Positions 7,214-14,771 of a stretch of DNA of 20,255 bases are shown here, piece by piece. Numbering within the stretch: position 1 is the first letter of the stretch; each line of letters begins with the position of its first letter. Source of the DNA: VRUE01 sp035712345 (GTDB taxonomy: Bacteria; Actinomycetota; Thermoleophilia; Solirubrobacterales; 70-9); the NCBI GenBank assembly GCA_035712345.1, contig DASTAY010000027.1, positions 1-20,255 on the forward strand, given 5' to 3'. A program made the translations under genes and the position numbers. The notes below the pieces were generated by a model, which saw only the letters and a program-made list of their open reading frames with translations, was not told the DNA's origin and searched no databases.

Positions 7214-8883
7214 GTCCGGCCAAGCCAGGAGACACCCGCTTCATCTTCGTCACCGGCGGCGTCGTCTCGGCCCTCGGCAAGGGGATCGCGGCGGCCTCGA
7301 TCGGCCGCCTTCTCGTCTCGCGAGGCTACCGGGTCCAGCTGCAGAAGTTCGACCCCTACATCAACGTCGATCCCGGGACGATGAGCCCCTTCCAGCACGG
7401 CGAGGTCTTCGTCACCGAGGACGGCGCCGAGACCGACCTCGACCTCGGCCACTACGAGCGCTTCACCGACGAGAACACCTCACGCGCCTCCAACGTCACC
7501 GCCGGATCGGTCTACAACACGGTGATCAACCGCGAGCGTCGCGGCGACTACCTCGGCGCCACGGTGCAGGTGATCCCGCACATCACCGACGAGATCAAGA
7601 ACCGCATCCTGATCGTCGCCGAGTCGCAATCGGTCGACTTCGTGCTCACCGAGATCGGCGGCACGGTCGGGGACATCGAGTCGTTGCCGTTCCTCGAGTC
7701 GATTCGCCAGCTCTACACCGACCTCGGCCCGAAGCGCAGCATGTTCGTCCACCTGACGCTCGTGCCCTACGTCGGCCACGCCGGGGAACTGAAGACCAAG
7801 CCGACGCAGCACTCGGTCAACGAGCTGCGCCGCATCGGGATCCAGCCGCACGCGTTGGTCTGCCGCTCCGAGAGCCGTCTCGACCGCGAGATACGCAGCA
7901 AGATCGCGCTCTTCGCCAGCCTTCCCGTCGACGCGGTGATCTCCGCCCACGACGTCGACAACATCTACAAGGTGCCGCTCGTCTTCCGCGCCGAAGGCGT
8001 CGACGACCTCGTGCTCGACCACTTCGGGATGGAGGCGCCGGCCTCGGACCTGAGCGAGTGGGAGGCGATGGTGCGTCGCGCCGACGAGGCGGCGGGCAAG
8101 GTGAAGATCGCCCTTGTCGGCAAGTACGTGCAGCTCGCCGACGCCTACAAGTCGGTGATCGAGGCGCTCGAGCACGGCGGCTTCCACCACGGGGTCGAGG
8201 TCGAGGTCGAGCTGATCGACTCGGAGAACTTCGAGCCCGAGAAGCTGGAGGACGCCGACGGCGTGCTGATCCCGGGGGGCTTCGGCGAGCGCGGGATCGA
8301 GGGCAAGGTCGAGGCGGCCCGGATCGCCCGTGAGCGTTCGATCCCCTACCTCGGCATCTGCCTCGGGATGCAGATCGCGGTGGTCGAGTTCGCCCGCACG
8401 GTCGCCGGCATGGAGGGCGCCAACTCGGCGGAGTTCGATCCCGAGACGCCCTTCCCGGTGGTCGACCTGCTGCCCGAGCAGAAGGAGGTCTCCGAGATGG
8501 GCGGGACGATGCGGCTCGGCGCCGACCCGGTGAAGCTGCACGAGGGTACGCGGGCGCGCGAGATCTTCGACGAGGCGGTCATCTACAAGCGCCACCGTCA
8601 CCGCTACGAGGTCAATATCCAGCTGCGCCGCCGGCTCGAAGACGAGGGCCTGGTCTGCGGCGGCACCTCGCCCGACGAGCGCCTGGTCGAGATGATCGAG
8701 CTGCCCGATCACCCGTTCTTCGTCGCCTCGCAGTTCCACCCGGAGTTCAACTCGCGCCCCAACCGGCCCGAGCCGCTCTTTCGCGAGTTCGTCGGCGCCG
8801 CGGCCCGCCACGCCGGTGAGCGTCCGGCCGAAGGTGGCGAGATCGACGCCACCCAGGCGGAGGATTCCTCCGTCGCCCACTAG
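7210..8883 (+). CDS. pyrG: CTP synthase
   Basis: CTP synthase aminates UTP to CTP with ATP and glutamine-derived ammonia, the last step of de novo pyrimidine nucleotide synthesis. At 557 residues it is full length. The N-terminal amidoligase domain has FVTGGVVSALGKG, KFDPYINVDPGTMSP and HYERF. The C-terminal class I glutamine amidotransferase domain has PGGFGERG, the nucleophile elbow YLGICLGMQ (Cys384), and the His510/Glu512 pair of FHPEF. The start is ATG 7210, which overlaps the stop of the preceding gene as ATGA; AGAGG directly abuts it. The open frame extends far upstream, but those residues do not belong to the family. steB-pyrG proximity is an actinobacterial arrangement; here a glycosyltransferase sits between. 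Confidence 0.98.
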   Translation: MSPAKPGDTRFIFVTGGVVSALGKGIAAASIGRLLVSRGYRVQLQKFDPYINVDPGTMSPFQHGEVFVTEDGAETDLDLGHYERFTDENTSRASNVTAGSVYNTVINRERRGDYLGATVQVIPHITDEIKNRILIVAESQSVDFVLTEIGGTVGDIESLPFLESIRQLYTDLGPKRSMFVHLTLVPYVGHAGELKTKPTQHSVNELRRIGIQPHALVCRSESRLDREIRSKIALFASLPVDAVISAHDVDNIYKVPLVFRAEGVDDLVLDHFGMEAPASDLSEWEAMVRRADEAAGKVKIALVGKYVQLADAYKSVIEALEHGGFHHGVEVEVELIDSENFEPEKLEDADGVLIPGGFGERGIEGKVEAARIARERSIPYLGICLGMQIAVVEFARTVAGMEGANSAEFDPETPFPVVDLLPEQKEVSEMGGTMRLGADPVKLHEGTRAREIFDEAVIYKRHRHRYEVNIQLRRRLEDEGLVCGGTSPDERLVEMIELPDHPFFVASQFHPEFNSRPNRPEPLFREFVGAAARHAGERPAEGGEIDATQAEDSSVAH

Positions 8884-8886
8884 CCT
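8881..8886 (+). promoter_or_regulatory. -10-like TAGCCT before the M20 gene
   Basis: TAGCCT overlaps the pyrG stop and lies seven bases before the GTG at 8894. With no Shine-Dalgarno visible, it fits a TANNNT -10 for a leaderless message. No -35 is apparent. It is one of several similar hexamers near starts in this window. Confidence 0.25.
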
Positions 8887-8893
8887 GTCCCGC

Positions 8894-10006
8894 GTGGATC
8901 GGCTCCATGAGAGGTTCGTGCGGCTCTGCGAGATCCGCAGCCCGACCGGTGAGGAGCGGGAGGTCGCCGACACGCTGATCGCCGAGTTGCGGGCGCTGGG
9001 GCTGGAGGTGAGCGAGGACGACGCGGCCGGCCCGGCCGAAGCTGGAGCCGGCAACATCCTCGCGCGGCTGCCCGGGCGCGGCGATCGCTGGCTGACGTTC
9101 TGCGCGCACATCGACACGGTGCCGCACGCCGGCCAGGTCGAGGTGGTGGAGGACGAAGGGGTGTTCCGCAGCGCCGGCGAGACGATCCTCGGCGCCGACA
9201 ACAAGGCCGCGGTGGCCGTCTTCATGGAGCTCGTCGCCCGCGGCGCCGAAAAAGTGCCGTCGCCGGTCGGGATCGAGTTGCTGTTGACGGTCGCCGAGGA
9301 GCAGGGGCTGCGCGGGGCCAAAGCCTTCGACACGAGCGCGCTGCGATCCGACTGTGGCTTCGTCCTCGATCATGCCGGGCCGGTCGGCGAAGTGATCGTC
9401 GCCACGCCGACGCAGCAAAAGGTCCGGGCCGACTTCGTCGGAGTCGAGGCCCACGCCGGGCTCGAACCCGACGACGGCAAGAGCGCGATCGCGGCCGCGG
9501 CGGCGGCGATCGACCGCATGGAGCTGGGCCGCCTCGATTCCGAGACGACGGCGAACGTGGGTCTGATCGAGGGGGGAACCTCGGGCAACGTCGTCCCGGG
9601 GCACTGCGCGATCCACGCCGAGGCGCGCAGCCTCGACTCCGAGCGGGTCGCGGTGGTGGCGGGCGCCATGGCCGATGCCTGCGCCTGGGGGGCCAGCGAG
9701 CACGGCTGCGACGTCGACGTCCACCTCGAAGAGCTCTTTCGCGGCTACCGGCTGCCGCCGTCCTCGCCCGCCCTTGCCCTGGCCGAGGCGGGGTTGCGCG
9801 GCGCCGGCCACGAGCCGGTCCGCACCGCGATCGGCGGCGGCAGCGACGCCAACGCGCTGAGGCTCGCCGGCTTCGATTGCGTCCTGCTCGCCAACGGCAC
9901 CAGCGACGTCCACACTGCCGACGAGCGGGTCTCAGCGCGCGACCTCGACACGATGCTCGAGGTCTGCGAGGGCATCGTCGCCGCCGCCGACAGCGGCGCG
10001 GAGTGA
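8894..10006 (+). CDS. M20-family metallopeptidase (peptidase T-like)
   Basis: This is a 370-residue, probably cytoplasmic, two-zinc peptidase of the M20 clan, closest in layout to the PepT-like branch that removes N-terminal residues from short peptides. Metal and catalytic residues are visible: H72 and D74 in FCAHIDTVP, the bridging D102 in LGADNKAA, catalytic E135 with E136 in VAEEQG, D159 in VLDHAGP, and H340 in SDVHTADE. The dimerisation domain lies between (about 175-285). I chose GTG 8894, eleven bases after the pyrG stop. A GTG at 8816 would overlap pyrG and add 26 residues unlike the family. The stop overlaps the next start as GTGA. Its position beside pyrG says little about substrate; amino-acid salvage is the usual role. 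Confidence 0.9.
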   Translation: MDRLHERFVRLCEIRSPTGEEREVADTLIAELRALGLEVSEDDAAGPAEAGAGNILARLPGRGDRWLTFCAHIDTVPHAGQVEVVEDEGVFRSAGETILGADNKAAVAVFMELVARGAEKVPSPVGIELLLTVAEEQGLRGAKAFDTSALRSDCGFVLDHAGPVGEVIVATPTQQKVRADFVGVEAHAGLEPDDGKSAIAAAAAAIDRMELGRLDSETTANVGLIEGGTSGNVVPGHCAIHAEARSLDSERVAVVAGAMADACAWGASEHGCDVDVHLEELFRGYRLPPSSPALALAEAGLRGAGHEPVRTAIGGGSDANALRLAGFDCVLLANGTSDVHTADERVSARDLDTMLEVCEGIVAAADSGAE

Positions 10007-11049
10007 GTGGCCGGCTGAAGCTGCGTCGCGGCATCGTCGTCGATGAGGATCCGCTGACGGTCGAGGTCGACGGCCGGCGCCGGCGGGCATGGGCGGACGT
10101 GGCGCTGCTCGGCGAGATGCGCGAGGGCGACGAGGTCGTCGTCAACGTCGCTGCGCTCGACCTGGGCCTCGGCTCGGGTGGTTTCGACGTCGTCCACGTC
10201 AACCTGACGCGGGGGCTCGACGCGAGCGGGGGCGGCAGCGAGCACGTGATCAAGCTCAACTACACCTCCCTGCAACACCCGATCGAGCCGGTCGAGCTTG
10301 CGGTGGGCGCTTCCCGCCTCGAGGGTGGGAAAGGCGCGGCGGAGCGGGGAGAGCGGGCGATGGCGGTGCTGGTCCTGCCGCTGCACGGGCATCTGGCGCC
10401 CGCTGCGTGGGCGGCGGCACGGGTCTCGCCGGGGTTGAAGGTCGGCTACATCCAGACGGCCGGCGGTGCTCTGCCCGGTTCGCTCAGCCGCGACGTGGCG
10501 CAGCTGCGCGAACGCGAGCTGCTCTGCGGCCACATCGCCGCGGCGCCTGCATATGGCGGAGAGCACGAGGCGCTGAGCGTCATCGGTGCGCTCGACGCCG
10601 CGGCCAACCGCCTGGAGTGGGACGCGGCGCTCGTCAGCCCCGGCCCGGGCATCATCGGCTCCGACACCCGACTCGGCCATGGCGGCATGGCGGCGCTGGA
10701 CAACGCCCACGCGGCGCTGGCGCTGGCGCTGCCGACCCTGCTCTCGCCGCGCCTCTCCGAATCCGACCCCCGCGAGCGTCACCGAGGCGTGAGCCATCAC
10801 ACGCTGACCGTGCTCGAGATGCTCCTGGGCGCCGTCGAGGTACCGGTGCCGGGGGGGCGCTCCGATGTCGCAGCGCGCCTGGGGGCTGCGGCCGGTGGTC
10901 GTCACGAGCTGCGCGAGGTCAAGCCGGATCTGGGGGGTTACGCCGTCTCCGGGCTGCCCGTGCGCACGATGGGCCGTGACATCGAAGTCGATCGACTCTT
11001 CTTCGAAGCGCCCCTCGCCGCGGGCGCTCTCTTGCGCCGCGAGGAGTGA
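10003..11049 (+). CDS. DUF3866-family protein
   Basis: This 348-residue protein matches, from memory, the actinobacterial family of unknown function DUF3866. An N-terminal beta-rich part contains DPLTVEVDGRRRRAWADVA and LDLGLGSGGFDVVHVN. The C-terminal part has MAVLVLPLHGHLAPAA, LKVGYIQTAGGALPG and ALVSPGPGIIGSDTRLGHGG, and its glycine-rich loops hint at a nucleotide or sugar-phosphate binding fold, which is unproven. There is no signal peptide or transmembrane helix. The start is GTG 10003, overlapping the M20 stop by GTGA. This tight coupling and the position between pyrG and xerD suggest co-expression with the peptidase. No function should be assumed. Confidence 0.82.
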   Translation: MSGRLKLRRGIVVDEDPLTVEVDGRRRRAWADVALLGEMREGDEVVVNVAALDLGLGSGGFDVVHVNLTRGLDASGGGSEHVIKLNYTSLQHPIEPVELAVGASRLEGGKGAAERGERAMAVLVLPLHGHLAPAAWAAARVSPGLKVGYIQTAGGALPGSLSRDVAQLRERELLCGHIAAAPAYGGEHEALSVIGALDAAANRLEWDAALVSPGPGIIGSDTRLGHGGMAALDNAHAALALALPTLLSPRLSESDPRERHRGVSHHTLTVLEMLLGAVEVPVPGGRSDVAARLGAAAGGRHELREVKPDLGGYAVSGLPVRTMGRDIEVDRLFFEAPLAAGALLRREE

Positions 11050-11074
11050 GGCCGGCGCGGGAGAACGGTCCCGC

Positions 11075-12022
11075 ATGGCTGTCGCCGTCGCGCCTCACAC
11101 CGAGGTCGATGCCCGCTTCGAGGGCCTCGTCCTCGACTTCCTCTCCTATCTGGAGCTGGAGCGCGGTCTCTCGCGCAACACGCTCAACGCCTACCGCACC
11201 GATCTGCTGCAGTACGGCGACTTCCTCTCCGCGCATGAGCTCGACGCGCTCGCGGCGCGGCCGGCCGACATCGGCGACTTCCTCGCCGACCTCGCCACCG
11301 GCAACGGCCGCCCCGCCTGCTCGGCGGCCACGGTGCATCGCAAGACCGCCTGCCTGCGCTCCTTCTACAAGCACCTGCGCCGCGACGAGCTGATCGGCGA
11401 CGACCCGACCGCGGCGCTGAGCGCGCCGCGCCGCGCCAAGAAGCTGCCCCAGGTGCTCAACTACGCCGAGGTGCAGCGGCTGCTCGCCGCCCCGCGCGGC
11501 AGCGAGCCGACGACGCTGCGCGACCGGGCGCTGCTGGAGGTGATGTACGCCTGCGGGCTGCGGGCCTCGGAGACGATCGGGCTGGAGATGTCGGATGTCG
11601 ACCTGCGCGAGGGCCTGTTGCGAGCGCACGGCAAGGGCTCCAAGGAGCGGATCGTGCCGCTCGGCCGCAAGGCGATCGCGGCGATCTCGGCCTACCTGCG
11701 CGGGGGGCGCCCCAAGCTGATTCCGCCGGAGCGCCACGAGGCGCGCCTCTTCGTCAACTTCCGCGGCGGCCCGCTCAGCCGCCAGGGCCTCTACAAGATC
11801 GTCCAGCGCCACGCCCGCGACGCCGGCCTCGCGGGGCGGATGAGCCCGCACACGCTGCGCCACAGCTTCGCTACCCACCTGCTGGCGGGAGGCTGCGACC
11901 TGCGGGCGGTGCAGGAGATGCTCGGCCACGCCGACATCGCGACCACCCAGGTCTACACGCACCTCTCCGGCGAGCGCCTCAAGGAGGTCTACTTCGAGGC
12001 CCACCCCCGCGCGACGGAGTGA
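11075..12022 (+). CDS. xerD: Tyrosine recombinase XerD
   Basis: This 315-residue site-specific recombinase is expected to act with a XerC partner at the chromosomal dif site to resolve dimers before division. The N-terminal SAM-like core-binding domain starts near FEGLVLDFLSYLELERGLS. The catalytic domain has R163 in ACGLRASE, the lysine of GKGSKERIVPLG, H259 and R262 in HTLRHSFATHLL, H285 in LGHADI and the nucleophile Y294 in TTQVYTHLS, so all active-site residues are present. The start is ATG 11075, with GGGAG eleven bases upstream; the gap from the DUF3866 gene is 25 bases. The gene sits where xerD is found after pyrG in mycobacteria, which supports a housekeeping recombinase rather than a phage integrase. 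A large hairpin begins at its stop codon. Confidence 0.93.
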   Translation: MAVAVAPHTEVDARFEGLVLDFLSYLELERGLSRNTLNAYRTDLLQYGDFLSAHELDALAARPADIGDFLADLATGNGRPACSAATVHRKTACLRSFYKHLRRDELIGDDPTAALSAPRRAKKLPQVLNYAEVQRLLAAPRGSEPTTLRDRALLEVMYACGLRASETIGLEMSDVDLREGLLRAHGKGSKERIVPLGRKAIAAISAYLRGGRPKLIPPERHEARLFVNFRGGPLSRQGLYKIVQRHARDAGLAGRMSPHTLRHSFATHLLAGGCDLRAVQEMLGHADIATTQVYTHLSGERLKEVYFEAHPRATE

Positions 12023-12070
12023 GCGCCGTAGAGGTTTGGTCCGGTATACGGCCCAAACCTCTACGGCGCT
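12022..12070. repeat. Perfect 18-bp inverted repeat (long hairpin) after xerD
   Basis: The arms at 12022-12039 and 12053-12070 are exact reverse complements over 18 bases, separated by 13 bases. Inside the loop CCG (12041-12043) can pair with CGG (12049-12051), leaving a GTATA tip, so the hairpin reaches about 21 pairs with one mismatch. It begins at the last base of the xerD stop codon and ends 25 bases before mutM. No T run follows on the plus strand, so a classical intrinsic terminator is not shown. It may be a non-canonical terminator, a messenger-stabilising structure, or a copy of a dispersed palindromic repeat. Confidence 0.9.
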
Positions 12071-12083
12071 GGGTTCGGTCGGG

Positions 12084-12089
12084 TAGAAA
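12084..12089 (+). promoter_or_regulatory. -10-like TAGAAA before mutM
   Basis: TAGAAA (TAGAAAT) lies six bases before the mutM ATG, after the palindrome, and would fit a leaderless promoter for the mutM-recO-dgt-dnaG run. No -35 box is evident at the usual spacing. Confidence 0.25.
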
Positions 12090-12095
12090 TCGGGG

Positions 12096-13013
12096 ATGCC
12101 CGAGCTGCCCGAGGTCGAGACCGTCTGCCGGCAGCTGGAGCCGGAGCTGGAAGGGAGGCGGATCGAGTCGCTGGAGGTGCTCGACCCGCGTTGGTGCCGG
12201 CCGTTGCCGCCCGCTGAGCTGGAGGCGACGGTGGGGGGGCGGAGGATCGAGCGGCTGGGACGGCGCGGCAAGTACCTGCTGCTCGGTCTCGACGGGGGGC
12301 GGACCCTGGTCATGCACCTGCGGATGACCGGCAATCTGGTCCTGGTCGAAGGGGACGAGAAGCTCGACCCCTCGGAGGGAATGCGGCTGTACGAGGGTGA
12401 GCGCTCGACTTCGGAACGCCATTTGCGCGCCCGCTTCGTGCTCGAAGACGGGCGCGAGGTCTGGTTCACCGACCCGCGCCGCTTCGGCGAGGCGCTGCTG
12501 CTCGACGACGAGGAGCTCGACGCCCACTTCGCGTCCCGGCTCGGGCTCGAGCCCTTCTCCCCGGAGTTCACCCCAGGGGCGTTGGGCGAGATCGCCGCCA
12601 ACCGCAACGTGCCGCTCAAGTCGTTCCTGCTCGACCAGAAGGGGATCGCGGGGGTCGGCAACATCTACGCCGACGAGGCGCTCTTCCGGGCGCGGCTGCA
12701 TCCGCTCTCGCCCGCCGGCTCGATGAAGGCCGAGCACCTGGAGGCGCTGCGCGACGCGGTAGTCGAGGCGCTCGAAGCGGGCATCGAAGGCGGTGGGGCC
12801 TCGATCGACGACTACCGCGACGGGCGCGGCGAGAAGGGCCGGATGCAGGACGAGTTCCTCGTCCATACGCGCGAGGGCGAGCCCTGCCCGCGCTGCGACG
12901 GGACGGTCGAGCGGATCGTCGTCTCCGGCCGCTCGACCTACTTCTGTCCGGCCTGCCAGGTGAAGCTGCGGCGCCGGCCACGACGCCGCCGTCCGGCCCG
13001 TCGTTCACCTTAG
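12096..13013 (+). CDS. mutM: Formamidopyrimidine-DNA glycosylase (Fpg/MutM)
   Basis: This is a bifunctional DNA glycosylase/AP lyase that removes oxidised purines such as 8-oxoguanine. The 305-residue protein begins MPELPEVETV, giving the catalytic Pro2 and Glu3. Lys59 in RRGKYLLL matches the conserved beta-clamp lysine, and MHLRMTG and FTDPRRFG are typical family blocks. The C-terminal zinc finger uses C264, C267, C284 and C287 and includes the conserved GRSTYFCPACQ. The family is usually about 270-290 residues. The extra length here comes from an insertion around residues 88-108 and an arginine-rich tail (RRRPRRRRPARRSP) after the zinc finger, which probably adds non-specific DNA affinity. 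recO follows after seven bases. Confidence 0.96.
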   Translation: MPELPEVETVCRQLEPELEGRRIESLEVLDPRWCRPLPPAELEATVGGRRIERLGRRGKYLLLGLDGGRTLVMHLRMTGNLVLVEGDEKLDPSEGMRLYEGERSTSERHLRARFVLEDGREVWFTDPRRFGEALLLDDEELDAHFASRLGLEPFSPEFTPGALGEIAANRNVPLKSFLLDQKGIAGVGNIYADEALFRARLHPLSPAGSMKAEHLEALRDAVVEALEAGIEGGGASIDDYRDGRGEKGRMQDEFLVHTREGEPCPRCDGTVERIVVSGRSTYFCPACQVKLRRRPRRRRPARRSP

Positions 13014-13020
13014 GTCGGTT

Positions 13021-13749
13021 ATGGCTCCCGGCAAGACGCTGAAGACGGAGGCGGTCATCCTGCGCAGCATTCGCTATGGCGAGGCCGATCGCATCCTGCA
13101 TCTGTACACGGCGCAGCGGGGCCGCGTCGGGGCGATCGCCAAGGGCGCGCGGCGCCCCAAATCGCGCTTCGGCGGGCGGCTCGAGCCCTTCTTCCGGCTC
13201 GACCTGCTGCTGCACGAAGGCCGCGGGGAGCTGCTCACGGTGACCCAGGTCGCCACCGTCGACGGCTATCCCCGCCTGCGCGCGGACGGCGCGGCGCTGG
13301 GGGCAGGCGCCCGGGCCTGCGACGCGGTCCTGCGCCTGCTCGACTCGGCCGAGCCCAACCCGCCCGCCTACAACCTGCTCTGCCGCTACCTCGCGCTGCT
13401 CGACGACCCGGCGGCGCCGAATGCGGTGGCGCTGCAGACGGCGCTCTCATTTCGCCTCAAGCTCGCGCTCGCCGCCGGCTTCTCCCCCGAGCTCGGCTCC
13501 TGCGCGAGCTGTGGCGAGGCCGAGCACCTGGCCGGCTTCTCGGGCGCGGCGGGCGGCGTCGTCTGCGCAAGCTGCGAAGGGGGCGCCTTTCCGCTCTCAG
13601 AGGAGGCGCACCGCTTCATGGTCGAATCGATCGCCCGGCCCCTGGCCGAGGCGCCGGCTGCGGACGAGCGCGATCTGCGCCAGGCCGAGCGGGCGATCGG
13701 CGAGACGCTCGAGCACCACGCCCACGTGCAATTGCGTGCCGCCGCGTAG
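13021..13749 (+). CDS. recO: DNA repair protein RecO
   Basis: RecO acts with RecR to load RecA on SSB-coated single-stranded DNA and anneals complementary strands. The 242-residue protein has the N-terminal OB fold (KTEAVILRSIRYGEADRI, then AKGARRPKSRFGGRLEPF) and a helical C-terminal part. A four-cysteine zinc site, C161, C164, C182 and C185, is intact. The start is ATG 13021, seven bases after mutM, so the two are almost certainly co-transcribed. The next gene starts eleven bases after the stop. Confidence 0.95.
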   Translation: MAPGKTLKTEAVILRSIRYGEADRILHLYTAQRGRVGAIAKGARRPKSRFGGRLEPFFRLDLLLHEGRGELLTVTQVATVDGYPRLRADGAALGAGARACDAVLRLLDSAEPNPPAYNLLCRYLALLDDPAAPNAVALQTALSFRLKLALAAGFSPELGSCASCGEAEHLAGFSGAAGGVVCASCEGGAFPLSEEAHRFMVESIARPLAEAPAADERDLRQAERAIGETLEHHAHVQLRAAA

Positions 13750-13760
13750 GATCGGAGGCC

Positions 13761-14771
13761 TTGGAGGCGACGACCACGTTCGAGGATCGCATCAGAGCCT
13801 GGGAGGCTGAGTTCCTCTCCGATCTGGCGACGCCCTCCTACCCCGCGCGGCGTCGGGTCGAGGAGCCGGACAGCCCCCTGCGCACGCCGTTTCAGCGCGA
13901 CCGCGACCGGATCGTCCACTCCAAGGCCTTCCGCCGGCTCAAGCACAAGACGCAGGTCTTCATCGCCCCCGAAGGCGACCACTACCGCACGCGGCTCACC
14001 CACACCCTGGAGGCCTGCGGGATCGCCCGTACGGTCACCCGCGCGCTCGGCCTCAATGAGGACCTGACCGAGGCGATCGGGCTCGGCCACGACCTCGGCC
14101 ACCCGCCCTTCGGCCACATCGGCGAGGACGCGCTCGACGCGGCGCTGCGCGAACGCTGCAGCAGCGGCTTCAAGCACAACGAGCACTCGCTGCGGGTGGT
14201 CGACGTGCTGGAGCGCGACGGCCGCGGGCTGAACCTGACCGAGCCGGTGCGCGACGGCATCCTCAACCACACCGGGTCCGACCGGCCGGCGACGCTGGAG
14301 GGGCGGATCGTCAAGCTGGTCGACCGCGTCGCTTACATCAATCACGACATCGATGACGCGCTGCGGGCGGGAATCCTGCGGCCCGAGGACTTGCCCGCCG
14401 CCGAGATCGAGCTGCTCGGGCCGACCGGCTCGGCGCGGATCGACACGCTGGTGCGCGACATCGTCGACCGCTCGGCGGCGGCGGGGGACATCGAGCAGAG
14501 CGAGGAGGTCGGTGGGGCGATGCTGCGCCTGCGCAAGTTCATGTTCGAGCGCGTCTACCTGGGCGAGATGGCTCGTGGCGAGCACGAACGGGCGCAGAGC
14601 GCCGTGCGCGGTCTCTTCGACCATTACATGGCGCACCCGCAGGAGGTCCCGCAGGGAGAGCCCGGGGCGAGCGAGTGCCAGCGGGTCGCCGACTACGTGG
14701 CGGGAATGACCGACCGCTTCTGCATCGCCCGCTTCTCCGAGTTGACGGTCCCCGAGGCGGCCCGCTTCTAG
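13761..14771 (+). CDS. dgt: dGTPase-like HD-domain triphosphohydrolase
   Basis: This 336-residue HD-superfamily enzyme matches the deoxyguanosine-triphosphate triphosphohydrolase-like family, which cleaves dNTPs to the nucleoside and triphosphate and so adjusts dNTP pools. The HD metal site is visible: H81 in RLTHTLE, H110-D111 in GLGHDLGHPPFGH, and D188 in VDRVAYINHDIDDA. SKAFRRLKHKTQVF near residue 54 is the conserved N-terminal block. The start is probably TTG 13761. GGAGG (13754-13758) is unusually close, two bases away, and TAGGAT at 13747-13752 is -10-like; no other start fits the family N-terminus. The stop overlaps dnaG as TAGTG. A dgt-dnaG pairing also occurs in mycobacteria. Confidence 0.92.
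   Translation: MEATTTFEDRIRAWEAEFLSDLATPSYPARRRVEEPDSPLRTPFQRDRDRIVHSKAFRRLKHKTQVFIAPEGDHYRTRLTHTLEACGIARTVTRALGLNEDLTEAIGLGHDLGHPPFGHIGEDALDAALRERCSSGFKHNEHSLRVVDVLERDGRGLNLTEPVRDGILNHTGSDRPATLEGRIVKLVDRVAYINHDIDDALRAGILRPEDLPAAEIELLGPTGSARIDTLVRDIVDRSAAAGDIEQSEEVGGAMLRLRKFMFERVYLGEMARGEHERAQSAVRGLFDHYMAHPQEVPQGEPGASECQRVADYVAGMTDRFCIARFSELTVPEAARF

Noticed and set aside
9877..10002. Earlier start for the DUF3866 gene
   Set aside because: The extension lies entirely inside the M20 gene and is Arg-rich, and GTG at 10003 gives the common GTGA overlap.
12040..12052. dif recombination site in the hairpin next to xerD
   Set aside because: It lacks the two AT-rich 11-bp arms of dif sites, and xerD genes are rarely next to dif.
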